DNA from: Chitinophaga niabensis
GTDB lineage: Bacteria; Bacteroidota; Bacteroidia; Chitinophagales; Chitinophagaceae
Direction: 5' to 3'
DNA length: 64,000 nt
NCBI RefSeq assembly: GCF_039545795.1
Contig: NZ_CP154260.1
Location: 377,001 to 441,000, forward strand
Below the pieces are notes generated by a model. It ran no database searches and was not told the DNA's origin. It was given only the letters and a program-made list of their open reading frames with translations. Positions 8,775 to 19,300 of this stretch are shown here, piece after piece. Numbering within the stretch: the stretch's first letter is position 1; every line of letters begins with the position of its first letter. The position numbers and the translations under genes were made by a program.

Positions 8775-10205
8775 ATGAAATCAGTCATAAAACTTCTCCT
8801 ACTCATAGCATTACTACAAACAGGTTGTAAGAAACTCGTAGATCCATCAGCACCTGGTAACAAGATCGGAGTGAGTGCCGTATATGCAAACAACAAAACA
8901 GCTTCATCTGTATTGTCCAGGCTTTTTGCGGATTTCGGATCATTTTCAGAAGGCTCATACGGCGTTCCCATTCTAATGAGTGTTGCAGGAGATGATCTCA
9001 ATGGCGCCGCAGCATCTGACGCCTTCACGCAGGACATGTACAGCAACAGGATCATGAGAGATGCTACTTACTGGTGGTATGATATGTATAAATACATCTA
9101 CACCACAAACGATGCCCTGGAAATGCTGCCGCTTTCAAAAGGAGTTACAGATCCGGTGAGGAATCAATTGATGGGTGAAGCCAGGTTCGCACGGGCATTC
9201 TGTTATTTCTATCTCGTTAATATTTATGGAGATGTACCCCTGATCACTTCTACGGATTACCGCGAAAACATCGGCAAAGGCCGTACCGCCACAGCAGAGA
9301 TCTACCAGCTGATCGTGAACGATCTGGTAGAAGCAAAAGCATTATTAAGCGATAAGTATTTTAATGCAGATATAACCACTGTTTCCACAGAACGCCTCCG
9401 TCCCACAAAAGCAGTAGCCACGGCTATGCTGGCAAGAGTATATCTCTACCTGAAGGAATATGCCAAAGCAGAAGCAGAAGCATCTGAAGTGATCGCCAAC
9501 CCGATCTACGAATTGCCGGAACTGAACAGTGTTTTCCTTCGGAGCAGTAAGGAAGCCATCTGGCAACTGCCTGCATTGGTGGCACGGTTCAATACACAGG
9601 ATGGTAAGTACCTGATCCTGAGAACTACTCCCGGAGTTCCCAATGGTCCCAAGCCTGATTATCCTTTTGTACTCACGCCTTTCCTGAAAAATGCTTTTGA
9701 AACAGGAGATACCCGCAGCACAAAATGGGTAGGCGATAGTTCCGGCTTTAAGTTTGCAAACAAGTACAAAGTATGGGATATAGATAAACCTGTAACAGAA
9801 TACGTGATGATGCTCCGCCTCGCAGAACAATACCTGATCAGGGGAGAAGCACGTATCAAACAAAATAAAGTAGGAGAGGGCATCGATGATCTCAACGCCC
9901 TCCGGAAACGTGCCCGCGGAACCAATCCGGGAGACCTGCCGGACCTTTCTAAAACAATGTCGCAGGACGCTGCAATACAAGCTGTAGAACATGAACGCCA
10001 GGTTGAATTGTTCGTGGAATGGGGTCACCGCTGGTTTGACCTTAAACGTACAGACAGGCTGAATGCTGTAATGACGGTAGTGACGCCACTTAAGAATCCA
10101 GCCGTTACCTGGCAGCCATTCCGTGCATTATGTCCTTTACCAACTGGTGAAGTAACTACCGCACCCGGTTTAATAGGGCATCAAAATCCCGGTTATAATA
10201 ACTAA
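8775..10205 (+). CDS. SusD/RagB-type substrate-binding lipoprotein, locus A
   Basis: A 476-residue surface lipoprotein. The signal sequence ends in a lipobox (LLQTGC, acylated Cys18) followed by Lys-Lys, fitting surface export. The body has the SusD arrangement: an N-terminal segment with TPR-like helices (GEARFARAFCYFYLVNIYGDVPLI near 135-158, the most recognisable SusD motif), a variable middle that contacts the ligand, and a C-terminal RagB region with EYVMMLRLAEQYLIRGEARIK and ERQVELFVEWGHRWFDLKR. SusD caps the SusC barrel and delivers the ligand. It is 9 bp after susC and 17 bp before the ABC ATPase gene, so the transport and ABC genes look co-transcribed. Confidence 0.93.
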   Translation: MKSVIKLLLLIALLQTGCKKLVDPSAPGNKIGVSAVYANNKTASSVLSRLFADFGSFSEGSYGVPILMSVAGDDLNGAAASDAFTQDMYSNRIMRDATYWWYDMYKYIYTTNDALEMLPLSKGVTDPVRNQLMGEARFARAFCYFYLVNIYGDVPLITSTDYRENIGKGRTATAEIYQLIVNDLVEAKALLSDKYFNADITTVSTERLRPTKAVATAMLARVYLYLKEYAKAEAEASEVIANPIYELPELNSVFLRSSKEAIWQLPALVARFNTQDGKYLILRTTPGVPNGPKPDYPFVLTPFLKNAFETGDTRSTKWVGDSSGFKFANKYKVWDIDKPVTEYVMMLRLAEQYLIRGEARIKQNKVGEGIDDLNALRKRARGTNPGDLPDLSKTMSQDAAIQAVEHERQVELFVEWGHRWFDLKRTDRLNAVMTVVTPLKNPAVTWQPFRALCPLPTGEVTTAPGLIGHQNPGYNN

Positions 10206-10222
10206 ATACTAAGCAGAGAAAT

Positions 10223-11155
10223 ATGACCAATGAGTGTATTGTGAGCGTCCGCGGACTCTCGCACAGGTATAGTACTGCCTGGGCTATCCGGGATATTAAT
10301 TTCGAGATCAGCCAGAAAGGCGTGCTGGGATTACTGGGGTCAAATGGCGCCGGTAAATCCACTACCATGAATATCATGTGTGGCGTACTGAATCAAACAG
10401 AAGGAGAAGTGTTTGTAGGCGGCATCAATATGCGCAAACAACCGGAAGAAGCAAAGAAAAAGATCGGCTTCCTACCCCAGAGCGCTCCCCTGCATCTTGA
10501 CCTCACGGTAGATGAATACCTGACCCATTGTGCGTACATCCGCTTAATGGAAAAGAAAAACATTCCAGCCGCACTGGCGGAGGCAAAGGAGAAATGTGGC
10601 GTTGCGCATTTCTCCAAACGTCTCATCAAAAACCTCTCCGGTGGTTACCGCCAGCGGGTTGGAATTGCACAAGCCATCATTCATAAACCGGACCTGGTGG
10701 TGCTGGACGAACCTACCAATGGATTGGACCCTAACCAGATCACGGAAGTAAGAGCATTGATCAAAGAGATCGCAGAAGAAAGGTCGGTTATCTTCTCTTC
10801 GCACATTCTCTCAGAAATACAAGCTACCTGTAAGGACATCAAAATGATCGAAAACGGGAGGATGGTTTTTGCAGATACAATAGATGCATTCAACAACTAC
10901 ATCGTACCGCACAGCCTCATCGTAACTTTCGAAAACCCACCAGCACTGGCAGATCTGCAGGCGATAGAAGGTATTACAAAAGCAGCCTTGCAATACGGAA
11001 ATACCTTCCGCCTGCATTTCTCAGGTGTGAAACATATCACGGAAAAGATAGTGGAAACCAGTGTAGCCAATGGATGGCGCTTAACAGAGATCAACCTGGA
11101 AAGAAGTTCTTTGGATGAAGTGTTTGCGCAGTTATCGGGTAAAAGCACCAATTAA
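10223..11155 (+). CDS. ABC transporter ATP-binding protein, GldA-like
   Basis: A 310-residue ABC ATPase. Walker A is GSNGAGKS (39-46), Q-loop near 86, signature LSGG (138-141), Walker B LVVLDEP (158-164), and the switch His is in FSSHILSE near 196. The first 230 residues match the DrrA/GldA/ABC-2 exporter type. The last 80 residues form the small C-terminal domain found in GldA. It lies 9 bp upstream of a fused GldF-GldG gene, its obvious membrane partner. In Flavobacterium GldA, GldF and GldG are needed for gliding, but here the pair is in a susCD operon, so a gliding role should not be assumed. Confidence 0.9.
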   Translation: MTNECIVSVRGLSHRYSTAWAIRDINFEISQKGVLGLLGSNGAGKSTTMNIMCGVLNQTEGEVFVGGINMRKQPEEAKKKIGFLPQSAPLHLDLTVDEYLTHCAYIRLMEKKNIPAALAEAKEKCGVAHFSKRLIKNLSGGYRQRVGIAQAIIHKPDLVVLDEPTNGLDPNQITEVRALIKEIAEERSVIFSSHILSEIQATCKDIKMIENGRMVFADTIDAFNNYIVPHSLIVTFENPPALADLQAIEGITKAALQYGNTFRLHFSGVKHITEKIVETSVANGWRLTEINLERSSLDEVFAQLSGKSTN

Positions 11156-11164
11156 TATTAAGCA

Positions 11165-13453
11165 ATGAAAGTTACACTCAGAATAGCAAGAGTTGAATTA
11201 AGTACGTTATTTTTCTCTCCCATCGCATGGCTGGTGCTGATTGTTTTCACATTTCAAACCGGTCTTACATTTGTAGATAAATTGAAACTCTATGCAGGTT
11301 ACCAGGAAATGGGCAGCCGGCTGAGCTTCATCACCTCCACCATCTTTGGTGGCCCGCTGGGATTATTTGCAGAGATCCAGCGGAATGTATACCTGTATAT
11401 ACCCCTGCTCACCATGGGTTTGATGAGCCGGGAACTGAGCAGTGGTTCCATCAAACTCTTATTATCGTCACCTGTTAAAACCAGGGAGATCGTACTTGGC
11501 AAATACCTGGCCATGATGGTCTATTGCCTGTTACTGATAGCTATACTGGCTATACTCGCAGTATTTGGTATGTATTCAATACAGGCTTTTGATCTGCTGT
11601 ACATATCATCCGGCCTGCTGGGTATCTACCTGTTGATCTGCGCCTATTCTGCCATCGGCCTGTTTATGTCCAGCCTTACCGGGTACCAGGTAGTGGCTGC
11701 AGTGAGCACCCTGGTAGTACTGGCCGCATTAAACTATGTAGGTTTGTTATGGCAGGATGTAAATTTTGTAAGAGACCTCACCTATTTCCTTTCCATCTCC
11801 GGAAGAGCTGATCAGATGAGAGATGGTTTGATCATCAGTAAAGATCTCTGCTATTTTGTTTTAGTGATCGCGCTGTTCCTGGGGCTTACCAATATGCTGC
11901 TGCAATCCGGGAGGGAAGCAAAACCACTATGGGTAAAGATAGCCCGTTATTCGCTCCTCACCATAACAGTGCTGATGCTGGGTTATATCAGCTCCAGGCC
12001 AAGGCTGGCATTGTATGTAGATATGACCGCCACCAAAACCAGAACGCTCACTGCCACCAGCCAGCAGATCATCAAACAATTGAAAGAACCATTGAAGGTG
12101 ACCACCTATGTGAACCTGATGGATGATTTCTGGCATATGGGCATACCCAAAAGCCGTAACAAAGACGTGAATTTCTGGCAGCCTTATCAGCGCTTCATGC
12201 CAGACATGAAAATAAACTACGTATACTACTATGATACCTCCATGGCAGAGTGGTTATACAAAGGCAACAAAGGAGTATCCCTGGATACACTCGCAAAAAG
12301 AATGGCAAAAGCGCGGGAACTGAACCTGAAAATGTTTATGCCGCCGGCAGAGATCCGCAAGATCATTGATCTAAGGCCTGAGGAATATCGTTTTGTCAGA
12401 TGCCTGGAATACAATGGTAAACGGTCTTTCCTCAGAGAGTATGCAGGAGAAATGGACCCCAATCCCGGAGAAGCGGAAGTGCTGGCTGCCATCAAAAAAT
12501 TAGTGGTAACATCACCTAAGATTGGTTTCCTCACCGGGAATAATGAACGTGCCATAGATAAAGTAGGGGATAAAGATTATAAAGGCAGCACTTCTGAACT
12601 CAGTATCCGTAAATCACTGGTGAACCAGGGTTTTAATGTAACAGCCATTTCACTGGAAGGAGGCGAAGTGCCGGAAGACCTTGCCGTATTGGTGATCGCT
12701 GATCCTAAAAGACCTATCCCGGAAGCCGTATCAAAAAAAATAACCGATTATATAGATCGTGGCGGAAACTTACTGATCGCGGGAGAGCCCGGCCGCCAGG
12801 AAGTATTGAACCCGCTCTTAAGTAAACTGGGTGTGCAACTGAAAGAAGGCATCCTGTTGCAGGAAAGCAGGGATTTTGCGCCTGACCTCGTAATGGGATA
12901 TGTTACAACAGCGGCTGCCGCCAGTTCTAATAGCTATAAAAATTTCTGGGCAGACAGTGTGAAAATGTCCATGATCACTTCAGTGGGCCTGCAGTATACA
13001 CCAGGTGATTTTAAAGTAACGGAAATCCTGGCTACAGACAGCAGCAAAAGCTGGAACAAAACAGGTCAGCTAAACCAGGATACCGGATATGTACAGTTTG
13101 ATCCGGCAGCAGGTGATGTGAAAACAACTACTCCCATCGCCCTTTCACTGACCAGGCAAATGAAAGGAAAAGAACAACGTATCATGGTGTTGGGTGATGC
13201 AGATTTTATGAGTGCTTCGGAACTCGGCCGTTACAACATCAGGGTGGGCAATTTCTTTTTCATGTTCGAAATGTTCAAATGGCTGAGCTATGATGAATAC
13301 CCCGTAGATGTATCCCGGCCAAAAGCACCGGATAACAAGATCCTGATCGCTAAAGAGGATGTGACCATCCTACGGATCATTTTACTTATCGTCCTCCCCG
13401 CCTTACTGTTGATTTCCGCTGTGGTATTACTGATCCGCCGGAAAAGAAGATAG
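11165..13453 (+). CDS. Fused GldF-GldG ABC-2 permease with periplasmic auxiliary domain
   Basis: A 762-residue inner-membrane protein combining two proteins that are separate in Flavobacterium. Residues 1-245 are an ABC-2 permease with about six membrane helices (GldF part). A seventh helix follows near 265-282. Residues about 290-710 are a soluble GldG/ABC_transp_aux (IFT52-like) periplasmic region containing the IGFLTGNNERA and NLLIAGEPGRQ segments. A final helix at about 735-755 is followed by RRKRR at the cytoplasmic end. It forms a transporter with the adjacent GldA-like ATPase. It is the last gene of locus A before a bidirectional terminator. The cargo is unknown. Confidence 0.88.
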   Translation: MKVTLRIARVELSTLFFSPIAWLVLIVFTFQTGLTFVDKLKLYAGYQEMGSRLSFITSTIFGGPLGLFAEIQRNVYLYIPLLTMGLMSRELSSGSIKLLLSSPVKTREIVLGKYLAMMVYCLLLIAILAILAVFGMYSIQAFDLLYISSGLLGIYLLICAYSAIGLFMSSLTGYQVVAAVSTLVVLAALNYVGLLWQDVNFVRDLTYFLSISGRADQMRDGLIISKDLCYFVLVIALFLGLTNMLLQSGREAKPLWVKIARYSLLTITVLMLGYISSRPRLALYVDMTATKTRTLTATSQQIIKQLKEPLKVTTYVNLMDDFWHMGIPKSRNKDVNFWQPYQRFMPDMKINYVYYYDTSMAEWLYKGNKGVSLDTLAKRMAKARELNLKMFMPPAEIRKIIDLRPEEYRFVRCLEYNGKRSFLREYAGEMDPNPGEAEVLAAIKKLVVTSPKIGFLTGNNERAIDKVGDKDYKGSTSELSIRKSLVNQGFNVTAISLEGGEVPEDLAVLVIADPKRPIPEAVSKKITDYIDRGGNLLIAGEPGRQEVLNPLLSKLGVQLKEGILLQESRDFAPDLVMGYVTTAAAASSNSYKNFWADSVKMSMITSVGLQYTPGDFKVTEILATDSSKSWNKTGQLNQDTGYVQFDPAAGDVKTTTPIALSLTRQMKGKEQRIMVLGDADFMSASELGRYNIRVGNFFFMFEMFKWLSYDEYPVDVSRPKAPDNKILIAKEDVTILRIILLIVLPALLLISAVVLLIRRKRR

Positions 13454-13476
13454 GTCGATTGGATTTCTCATAAGCA

Positions 13477-13514
13477 AAAAAAGGGGCCGGTTTTTTAGCC
13501 GGCCCTCGCTTTTT
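13477..13514. terminator. Bidirectional terminator between loci A and B
   Basis: Stem GGGCCGG / CCGGCCC (13484-13490 with 13499-13505), flanked by an A run (13476-13482) and a T-rich tract (13508-13514). It can stop the GldFG transcript on the plus strand and the phosphodiesterase transcript on the minus strand. Confidence 0.85.
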
Positions 13515-14865
13515 ATCTTTTCTTAACCGGTGTAAACATACCCGGGTACACCATGCCATCTGCCTGCTTTAACTCAATGCCCAGTAATGAAGCAATGAGC
13601 GGGGCAATATCTTCCAATCCAATTTCCTGGTATACACCTTGTTTATTAATGCCTGCACCCGTTGCGATGAAGCCGGTACGTATTTCATTAAAATCAGGAT
13701 AGTAACCATGTGCGCCTCCGGGAGCAGGGTTGAAAACTGCACCGTCAGCAGAATTGCCGAACCGGATGCCCTGCTTCGCGGCCAGCGCCAAAACTGCATC
13801 AGGACTGGCACCCACTCTGTCCAGTTCTGCGCGTTCCACTACACGGAAAAGGTTTTGTTGGTTGGCGGGAAGTGCTGCCAGTATTTTCTTTACCTGCATC
13901 AGCGTTTTCTCATCCTTAGGATCTTTCAGATGCAGAAAAGCTGCACCGCCGGAGGATAAGAAAGAAGCTTTCCAGTTACCGCGGTCTGCTGTTTTACCGG
14001 TTAAACCCGCCTGTTCCAGCCATACATTGGGAGAGATGCCTGTATGGGTATCAACAAAACCATGGTCGCCGGTAATAATAATAGCAGTACTGTCTTTAAT
14101 CCCTGCTTTTTCCAGTGCTTCGATAATAGTACCAATGGCATGGTCTGCAGAAGCAACCGCTGTCCGCACATTATCACTTTCACGGCCATCTTCATGCTGG
14201 GCCCCATCCGTGCAGGGAAGGTGTACGGCTATCAGGTTAGGCTTGTATTTACCGATGAGATATGCCGTTATCCTGGCCAGGTTTTCGTTCATGCCATTAT
14301 ACTTCAGATTGAGGCCATTAGCGTCCATTTTGCCGGTGGCAAATTCCTGTACTTCTTCAAACAGTCCTTTAGGTGTCGCCTGCTCGCTGGTAGCACCTCT
14401 GCGGTCTCCCGGTGTATTGGAAGACCATGTTTCCGGAATATTGTAATCAATAGGCGCACCTACTGTAACCGGCCAGGACACTGCAGAGGATTTCAATCCT
14501 GCATTACGCAATGCATCCCAGAGGGTTTCTGTTTTGATCTCTTTTGCTTCCATGTACCAGCGCCCCGTCTGGCCCTTTGGTTCAAAAGGGGTGTTGTACA
14601 CTATACCATGTTTGGCTGGTTTGGCACCTGTGATCAATGTAGTATGAGAAGGATAGGTAACAGTGGGGAACACACCTCTCACACCTTGCGCATGTACACC
14701 TTTTTTCAGCATCTGCTGCATGTTTGGCGCAGGCCAGGATGGATCAAGATAGAAATCAGGACGGAAGCCATCCACACTCACCAGCACTACATACTTTGCT
14801 TTCTGTGCAAAGAGTGATGGCGTAAAGAAAAGAATAAAGGAAAATATAGCAACGGCTTTTTTCAT
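13513..14865 (-). CDS. Secreted alkaline-phosphatase-superfamily phosphodiesterase (NPP/ENPP-like)
   Basis: A 450-residue periplasmic or secreted hydrolase with a signal peptide (1-20). The nucleotide pyrophosphatase/phosphodiesterase signature is intact: metal ligand Asp32 in VSVDGFRPDF, nucleophile Thr70 in FPTVTYPSHTT, further zinc ligands in HLPCTDGAQHEDG, ITGDHGF and GGAHGYYP. Related enzymes cleave phosphodiester or pyrophosphate bonds of nucleotides or phospholipid head groups. The gene starts 12 bp after the stop of susD B and reads the same way, so it belongs to locus B and suggests that this locus handles a phosphorylated substrate. The catalytic residue is Thr, not Cys/Ser, so it is not a target of the FGE-like protein at 1.2 kb. 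Confidence 0.9.
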   Translation of the reverse strand: MKKAVAIFSFILFFTPSLFAQKAKYVVLVSVDGFRPDFYLDPSWPAPNMQQMLKKGVHAQGVRGVFPTVTYPSHTTLITGAKPAKHGIVYNTPFEPKGQTGRWYMEAKEIKTETLWDALRNAGLKSSAVSWPVTVGAPIDYNIPETWSSNTPGDRRGATSEQATPKGLFEEVQEFATGKMDANGLNLKYNGMNENLARITAYLIGKYKPNLIAVHLPCTDGAQHEDGRESDNVRTAVASADHAIGTIIEALEKAGIKDSTAIIITGDHGFVDTHTGISPNVWLEQAGLTGKTADRGNWKASFLSSGGAAFLHLKDPKDEKTLMQVKKILAALPANQQNLFRVVERAELDRVGASPDAVLALAAKQGIRFGNSADGAVFNPAPGGAHGYYPDFNEIRTGFIATGAGINKQGVYQEIGLEDIAPLIASLLGIELKQADGMVYPGMFTPVKKR

Positions 14866-14877
14866 GCTCGGTAATAC

Positions 14878-16293
14878 TTATTGATTAATAAAAGGAAATA
14901 TTTCTTTTGCAGACTTATTCTGAACCAGCACTTTGTTCATATCATATTTCATCGTCACAATACCGGCAGCAACCGTGAAATCATCCATACCTCTGTTCAA
15001 TGGAATGAATGTTGGTATTTGTGCTTTTGTATGTTCCGCTTTTACATAACTGTTGTTCAGCTGCTCTGTTTGCGACACAGGGAATTTGATACCCAGGTCC
15101 GTCATGCGGCGGCCTTCTGCTATAAATATTTCCTGGCGCAGCCGGTACAACAGGTACAGTATATCATCCTGCGTAACAGTTGCATCTATGTCTGCAGTAG
15201 TTACCAGTGTGCCTGAAACCGTATAGGCTTTGATGTTACCCGCCTTTCTGTTGAGCACATGATTACTGCGGGGAGCATCTGCGGCATCAAATTTCACCTG
15301 CACTGCGGTTAAAGGATAATCCGTTCTGTTACCGCCATTGCGGGTTTCTTTACTGTCATCTATCATCACAACAGGGCGTAAGGCTACTACTTCTGTTAAC
15401 AGGTTCTTCAGGGTAAGTTTTGCTGCCGGAAGTTCATTGGAGGCAAGCTGTGTTTCTGCGAGGATGAGGTAAGCTTCTTCAGCTTTTACGATCGTAACCG
15501 GTTTCTGATCTGCATTGGCAAGGCCCGTGTGGTAATATTTAGGGTCCAGGAAATCCAGCCTGGGTAATGGCGCAAATTCATTATTGGTGGAAGAGTAGAG
15601 ATAGGTTTGCATATCATTGGAAGTACCATTTACGCCATCATACTTCACCTGGCGCAGCAGGGTTTTATCTGCTAAAGCAGCGCTGGCAAACTTGGCAGCA
15701 TTTACGGCATCGCCTGCTGCATAATAAACACGGGCCTTCAATAAAGCATAAGCCTTTTTCTCATTCACATCAGTGGCTAATGTTATGGCTTTGTCCAGGT
15801 TAGCCAGTGCCAGGTTCAGGTGTTCTGTGGAAGATAATACAGGGCCTGTGCTGCTACCGGGTAATGCCACAAATAATTCGCCACTCAGCAAATGGGCAAA
15901 TGCTTTGCTGAAATAGATCTCTGCAGAGTCCGCCGCAGTAGCAGAACGGTCTGCCGGCAGTACCTTGTTCAATCCATAGTCCGCCATTTCACGGAGGCGC
16001 TGCACCTGTACCTGCAGATTGTTCACATCCAGGTCAAAATAATCGATCTGCGGAATGTCGAACACTTTACTGCTTAAAGTGCGGTTGTTGAAATAATTAT
16101 CAGATGTAAGTTCAGTACTTACCACTACCTGGTTCATGGTCAGTGCCAACTGGCGGCGAAGTCCGTTCACCCAGCTTTTGGCGGCATTTGGATTATTCAG
16201 GTATACCTGGTCTGTAACATTCGGATTTAATACATTACAGGCCGTCATGCAGCATACAACTGCCAGCAGACAATATGATAATAGTCTTTTCAT
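14878..16293 (-). CDS. SusD/RagB-type lipoprotein, locus B
   Basis: A 471-residue SusD homologue. The signal sequence has a lipobox (MTAC, Cys19) followed by Asn-Val. It is a divergent SusD with recognisable TPR-helix segments (YALLKARVYYAAGDAVNAAKFA) and a C-terminal RagB helix (YLLYRLRQEIFIAEGRRMTDLG). It lies 11 bp after susC B and just before the phosphodiesterase gene. It should cap the SusC B barrel at the cell surface and bind the incoming ligand. Its divergence from the SusD proteins of loci A and C suggests a different ligand class. Confidence 0.85.
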   Translation of the reverse strand: MKRLLSYCLLAVVCCMTACNVLNPNVTDQVYLNNPNAAKSWVNGLRRQLALTMNQVVVSTELTSDNYFNNRTLSSKVFDIPQIDYFDLDVNNLQVQVQRLREMADYGLNKVLPADRSATAADSAEIYFSKAFAHLLSGELFVALPGSSTGPVLSSTEHLNLALANLDKAITLATDVNEKKAYALLKARVYYAAGDAVNAAKFASAALADKTLLRQVKYDGVNGTSNDMQTYLYSSTNNEFAPLPRLDFLDPKYYHTGLANADQKPVTIVKAEEAYLILAETQLASNELPAAKLTLKNLLTEVVALRPVVMIDDSKETRNGGNRTDYPLTAVQVKFDAADAPRSNHVLNRKAGNIKAYTVSGTLVTTADIDATVTQDDILYLLYRLRQEIFIAEGRRMTDLGIKFPVSQTEQLNNSYVKAEHTKAQIPTFIPLNRGMDDFTVAAGIVTMKYDMNKVLVQNKSAKEIFPFINQ

Positions 16294-16304
16294 GGTTTGA
16301 TCAT

Positions 16305-19300
16305 TTAAAAGTTTAACCGGAGCGTACCCAGGAACTGGCGTGGTGCGGAATAAGTTGCGTAGGCTATGCCACCCGTTGTTGCACCTCCCTGCCCTTGCGC
16401 GGCGCCACTGATAGTGGCTTCCGGGTCAAAGCTGGATGCAGCGAAATTAAGCGGGTTCACAGCCATGAGCCCTATCGTTAAGGTCTTCACAGTATTACGG
16501 AACAAACCGGATTTTATCGTATAGTTCATACCGATAGTCCTTACCTTAATAAAATCCGTTTTCTCCACGAACATATTCGTAAAGTTGAGCCAGTTGGTAC
16601 GTTTGTTCTTGTCTATTTCCGCCTGTGGGATGCCTTCATTGCCTGCGCCGTAATTAAAGCGGAATTGTGCATCAAAGGAGTTGGCATATGCACCCTGCTG
16701 ATAATCAGCACTGGCATAGAGGTCAAATTGTTTGTACCGGAAGTTGAGGTTCATACTGCCAAAGAGGTCCGGAATGGTAGTACCCAGGTTCTGTTGAGCA
16801 GTAGTAGTAGCCAATGTACCGTCAGCACCAAACACACCATAGTTTCCGCGCAGGAAACCAATAGGGAATCCTTCCTGTACCACCGTCTGAATAGTTCTGG
16901 CACTGAAACCATTGATATTGAAAGGCGCTACACCACCGGAACTCAGTACTTTGTTGTAAAGTGTATTTACCGACACATTCAGGCGCAGTGTCATATCCTT
17001 TTGTTGAATGGCGATAGCAGTAACATTGAACTCAAATCCTTTATTCAGGATGCGCCCAACATTATATAGTTGCGATTGAGATTGCCCGGTAGAGGGGGTA
17101 GGGGGTACATAGAACAATGCATTGTTCGTAATGGAATGATAATATCCGGCAGACAAAAGGAACCTGTCCTGCATGAATCCCAGGTCAATAGCTCCTTCTG
17201 CAGTTTGTGTTTTCTCCGGTTTCAGATCCTCATTACCGGGCTGGCCGAAAAATGCCGCCTGTTCAGACTGGTATCCCTGGAAAGCAATCGTTCTTTCATT
17301 CGTGAACGCCGTAGGAAGGTTACCCGCTACACCAAAACTACCCCTGATCTTGGCAGAGGAGATAACCCGGGAATTAAACCAGGGCTCTGCACTGGGGATG
17401 TATGAGATACCAACCTTGGGATAATATTGCAAACCGATATTACTCCCAAATGCAGGGTTGCCATCTGCCCGAAGCCCCATGTCCACAAACAATTTATTCT
17501 TGTAGCCAATGTTCTCCTGGATATAAATACCATAGTTCACTACCTCCAGGTAATATTCATCGCTGGTTTTTGTAGCAGCATCCCTGATGTTGCGCGAACC
17601 ATCCCTGATATTACTGCCAGTATAAGCTATCTGCTGATCTTCATTGCGGAATAATTGTGCGCCAGCTGTTGTAATGAAAGAGAAGTTTTGCAGCTTTGCT
17701 TCGTACTGCCCGTTCAGGTCAAGTGTAATACCAAGGTATTTACGGTCTGCATTGGAAACACTGCCCTGATCTTTTACTGACGTATTAGTGGTAAAGGAAA
17801 GGTATTGGTTGGTTTGTATCGTTTGGTTCTTCTGCACGCGGTAATCGATCCCGCCTGTTGCTTTAAACACCAGGTTCTTCAGTGGCATGTATTTGAATAC
17901 CTGGGAGGTCTGGAACCGTTTTACTTTAATACTGTTGTCCTGCAGTCTTTCTGCTTCATGTACATATGCTTTCATCTTTTCAAAAGAAGCAGCAGACAAG
18001 GTATCAATAATAGGACTGAACTTAGGCCCCGTAATGGAAGACGCACCGCTTTCTGCAAACCACAATCCCGTATAGCCACCCTGGTTGCCATTGCGGTTGC
18101 GTTTGAAAGTATTGCTCGTGAAGGTGAAAGAGCTTTCGTAAGTAACCTTGCTGCCCATGCCTGCCCGGAAGCCGCTGGAAAAATCAAAACGTTCGTTCCG
18201 GTTCTGATCAAAGATCTGCACGCCCTGGCTGTTACTGTAATTGCCGGAAAAACTGTATCCGAAATTACCCTGACCGCCATTAATGGCAAGGTGATGTTTT
18301 TGGTACAGGCCTTGTTGGAACAGTAATTCTTTCGTGCGGGAGAAATGAAGGAAGTCATTCGTAGGCGTTTCAATGCCCATTTGTGTTTCTACTGTGATGG
18401 CTGTTTTGTTGGCACCTCCTTTTTTAGTGAAGATCTGGATCACGCCGTTGGCTGCATCCGAACCATACAAAGTAGTAGCAGCGCCACCATTGATGTATTC
18501 GATCTTCTCAATATTGTCAGTAGGGATATCAGAGATAGCACTAATGGCCGAGCCCTGTGTACTTCCACCTCCTAATGCGGATACTGTGTTAAGATTATCC
18601 ATCCTAACACCATCCACGTAAATAACAGGTGTGGAGTTCACAAAGGCAGAATTCACACCCCTGGCGCGTATCAGGGAAGTTGCACCAGCCTGTCCGCCTG
18701 TAAGCCTGATCTGTGCATTGGGCAGTTTGCCCTGCAGCATACGGTCTATTCTTCCGGAAGGTGCTTCACTCAGTTCTTTGCTTCCAATGCTCACTACATT
18801 CGTGGATAATCTTCTTTTGCTGATATCCAGGCCCTGACCCGTTACCACAACTTCGTCCAACCCCAGCCGGTCTGCTTCCAGTGCAATGTTGTAGGTCTTC
18901 CCTGCATTGGCACGTGTAATGCTGATTTCCTGTCTTTTAAACCCGAGATAATACACCACCATCACAATCTCCTCTTTCCCCTGTGGAAAATGAAGAGCGA
19001 AAACACCGTTCTCAGCTGTGATTGTTCCGGCGGAAGTACCTTTAACACCAATGCTTACGCCAGGTAATGCCTGCCCGGAAGCCTTATCTGTTACTTTCCC
19101 CGAAATGATCAGTTCCTGCTGCCATAAAAGTTTTTCGGCAGGTTGTACTTTCCTGAGAAGGATGTGCCGTTCGCTTACCTGCTTCGCAATAACAGGATAA
19201 TCGTTCAGCAGATCACTTAATATCTTGCTGACAGGTTTATTAATGGCAGAATAACTTATCCGTATGTTATCAGGGATATTGTCACTGTTATAACCTATTA

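Noticed and set aside
10223..13453. Gliding motility operon
   Set aside because: Only GldA- and GldF/GldG-type parts are present, embedded in a susCD operon; no gldB-N or spr genes are in the window.
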